Below, piece by piece: positions 45,852 through 46,863 of a stretch of DNA of 46,863 nucleotides. The stretch lies in IMG/VR virus record IMGVR_UViG_3300043409_000405, positions 1 to 46,863 of that record; one strand, given 5' to 3'. The number at the start of each line of letters is the position of its first letter. The first letter of the stretch is position 1. The translations under genes and the position numbers were made by a program. Origin of the DNA: a virus. Under the pieces are notes generated by a model. That model was not told the DNA's origin and did no database searches. It worked only from the letters and a program-made list of their open reading frames with translations.

Positions 45852-46010
45852 TCATTCTTCTTTGACTACGGGTTTGGTCAGTTCATCAATCCTACGCCCA
45901 GCCGCAGCCAGCAGCGCACGGAGATGCACGACCTCATTCAATGCTGCGTCCCGCTGCATCTGTACGGCTTGCACAATGTCCTGCGGCTCGGTCTTCAGTT
46001 CTTCGCTCAC
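45852..46010 (-). CDS. 52-residue coiled-coil protein after tail fibre
   Basis: GTG 46010 follows AAGGAAAACCC. The product MSEELKTEPQDIVQAVQMQR... is helical; QMQRDAALNEVVHLRALLAAAGRRIDELTKP resembles the product at 31199-31393 (IEQQRNWALSRVGLFAGEMDILRQQL...). Both lie right after a fibre gene. The role is unknown. It may act in fibre assembly, or together with the holin-like gene that follows 12 bp downstream. Confidence 0.6.
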   Translation of the reverse strand: MSEELKTEPQDIVQAVQMQRDAALNEVVHLRALLAAAGRRIDELTKPVVKEE

Positions 46011-46056
46011 GGGTTTTCCTTATGGGTGGGAGGATTTGTAGGATTGAAAATCATGT

Positions 46057-46863
46057 TTATGCTGCGGCAATCGTCGTGATCGTACCGCTCGACCCGCGAA
46101 ATTTTAATGCGCCAGACTGAACGTACAAGTGCCCACCACCCGCATAGCTGCTTGTCGGAGCGGCGGCATTTGCCATTACAATGATGCCGTTGCCGCCTCC
46201 TCTATCCGATATGTTGGCACCAAACAAAGCCAACACGCTTTGACTTTGACCGCCAGAAGCCGCCTTTACGTCCCCAGTAATAGTCGTAGTCCCCGTCACG
46301 TCGAGGGTGCTAGACATGGTTACTGCACCACCAAACGTAGAATTCGCCCCGGTAAAATAAAGCGGCGCGTTCGTGCCATCGTAAAAGATTAAGTTACCGT
46401 TGTTGTATATCTGCCAAGTCCCTGCGGTTGCATTGGTTTTTGCGAGGTAGATGGTTGGCTGTACTGCGTGGTTTATTGTCAACGTGCCAACACCCGCAGA
46501 TGCTGCGCCTATTGTTGTCGCCCCCGTCACGCCGAGGGTGCCGCCTACCGTAGCCGCAGTATCTATAACCACAGACCCGCCGCTAGTGTTATCCCCAATC
46601 CGCAGGTTTGTGCTGTTGAGGTATATGTCCCACTGGTGCGTTCCTGAGCCACCGTAAATGTGCATTCCCGATCCACCGGAAGAGGAAAACTGGATTCCGC
46701 CATTATTGTTGTTGGCAGAAAGAATACCACTGACAGCGAGGGTGCCGGTTACGGCGATGCCCCCGGACAGCAGATCAAGGACGTTCGTGCCACCTACCGT
46801 AAACCCGAATGCGTTGGCGGTAGAAATTGCTCCCGGCCCCCATTGCCAGAGCGAGGCAGCGGC
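46057..46863 (-). CDS. Tail fibre protein, C-terminal part (5' end at 424)
   Basis: The reading frame is open from the end of the window to the stop at 46057. The unique part is 46057-46754, joined to 424-1. The end carries beta-type repeats: VTGTLAVSGIL, VGGTLGVTGATTIGAAS, and TLDVTGTTTITGD near the C-terminus. These G-x-T-L-x-V-T-G-x-x-x-I units are typical of fibre shafts built of trimeric beta strands. An ATG at 46665 in the same frame is internal. No chaperone domain is visible; the end is SGTITTIAAA. GC content is high compared with other late genes. Confidence 0.8.
   Translation of the reverse strand, partial: AAASLWQWGPGAISTANAFGFTVGGTNVLDLLSGGIAVTGTLAVSGILSANNNNGGIQFSSSGGSGMHIYGGSGTHQWDIYLNSTNLRIGDNTSGGSVVIDTAATVGGTLGVTGATTIGAASAGVGTLTINHAVQPTIYLAKTNATAGTWQIYNNGNLIFYDGTNAPLYFTGANSTFGGAVTMSSTLDVTGTTTITGDVKAASGGQSQSVLALFGANISDRGGGNGIIVMANAAAPTSSYAGGGHLYVQSGALKFRGSSGTITTIAAA
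46755..46863. repeat. Terminal overlap, right copy (identical to 1-109)
   Basis: This is the second copy of the 109-bp overlap. Removing it gives one circular map of 46,754 bp with an uninterrupted fibre gene. Confidence 0.95.

Overview
The window is an essentially complete genome of a tailed dsDNA phage, most likely a strictly lytic short-tailed (podovirus-like) one. The last 109 bases (46755-46863) repeat the first 109, and one tail-fibre reading frame runs open across that overlap (46863->46057 joined to 424->1, minus strand). The map is therefore circular, or circularly permuted, with about 46,754 bp of unique sequence. Terminase, portal, scaffold, capsid, P22 gp4/gp10-like tail accessory proteins and very large internal-virion-type proteins are present. 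I see no tail tube, sheath or tape measure, no integrase or repressor, and no phage-type RNA polymerase, so transcription presumably relies on the host enzyme. The host cannot be named; Shine-Dalgarno sites and the class II ribonucleotide reductase fit a Gram-negative bacterium.

Layout. A divergent control region (about 10,027-11,483) separates two long transcription units. Leftward (minus), it opens with a tRNA and the small and large terminase. Portal, a GroES-like co-chaperonin, scaffold, capsid and decoration-type proteins follow. The unit then crosses the map junction through a first tail fibre, small coiled-coil and membrane proteins, the gp4/gp10-like tail proteins, three large internal virion proteins (one of 1,892 residues with an HEXXH motif), a second repeat-rich tail fibre and a small exported protein. 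It ends at 30,853. Rightward (plus), the early unit runs from 11,484 to 30,729. It starts with about fifteen very small unknown genes, then a CobT-like VWA protein with a MoxR/CobS-like AAA+ ATPase. After these come primase, DnaB-type helicase, M15 peptidase, family A DNA polymerase, a putative ssDNA-binding protein, 5'-3' exonuclease, T7-type endonuclease I, metallophosphoesterase, DUF3310-like protein, holin and a B12-dependent ribonucleotide reductase. A rho-independent terminator (30,804-30,845) lies where the two units converge.

The most unusual feature is the control region and early leader. From about 10,858 to 11,456 there is no credible protein gene, but at least fourteen helices occur in about 530 nt, including a three-way junction, with G-U pairs that fit a plus-strand RNA. 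Further structured elements lie between the first early genes. Two of these (12,260-12,383 and 12,714-12,825) look like diverged copies with compensatory base changes. I regard this as a candidate large ornate non-coding RNA or structured leader system. Other items worth checking are a late promoter abutting a tRNA with an 8-bp acceptor stem, GC-rich mosaic cassettes, and out-of-frame overlapping genes.
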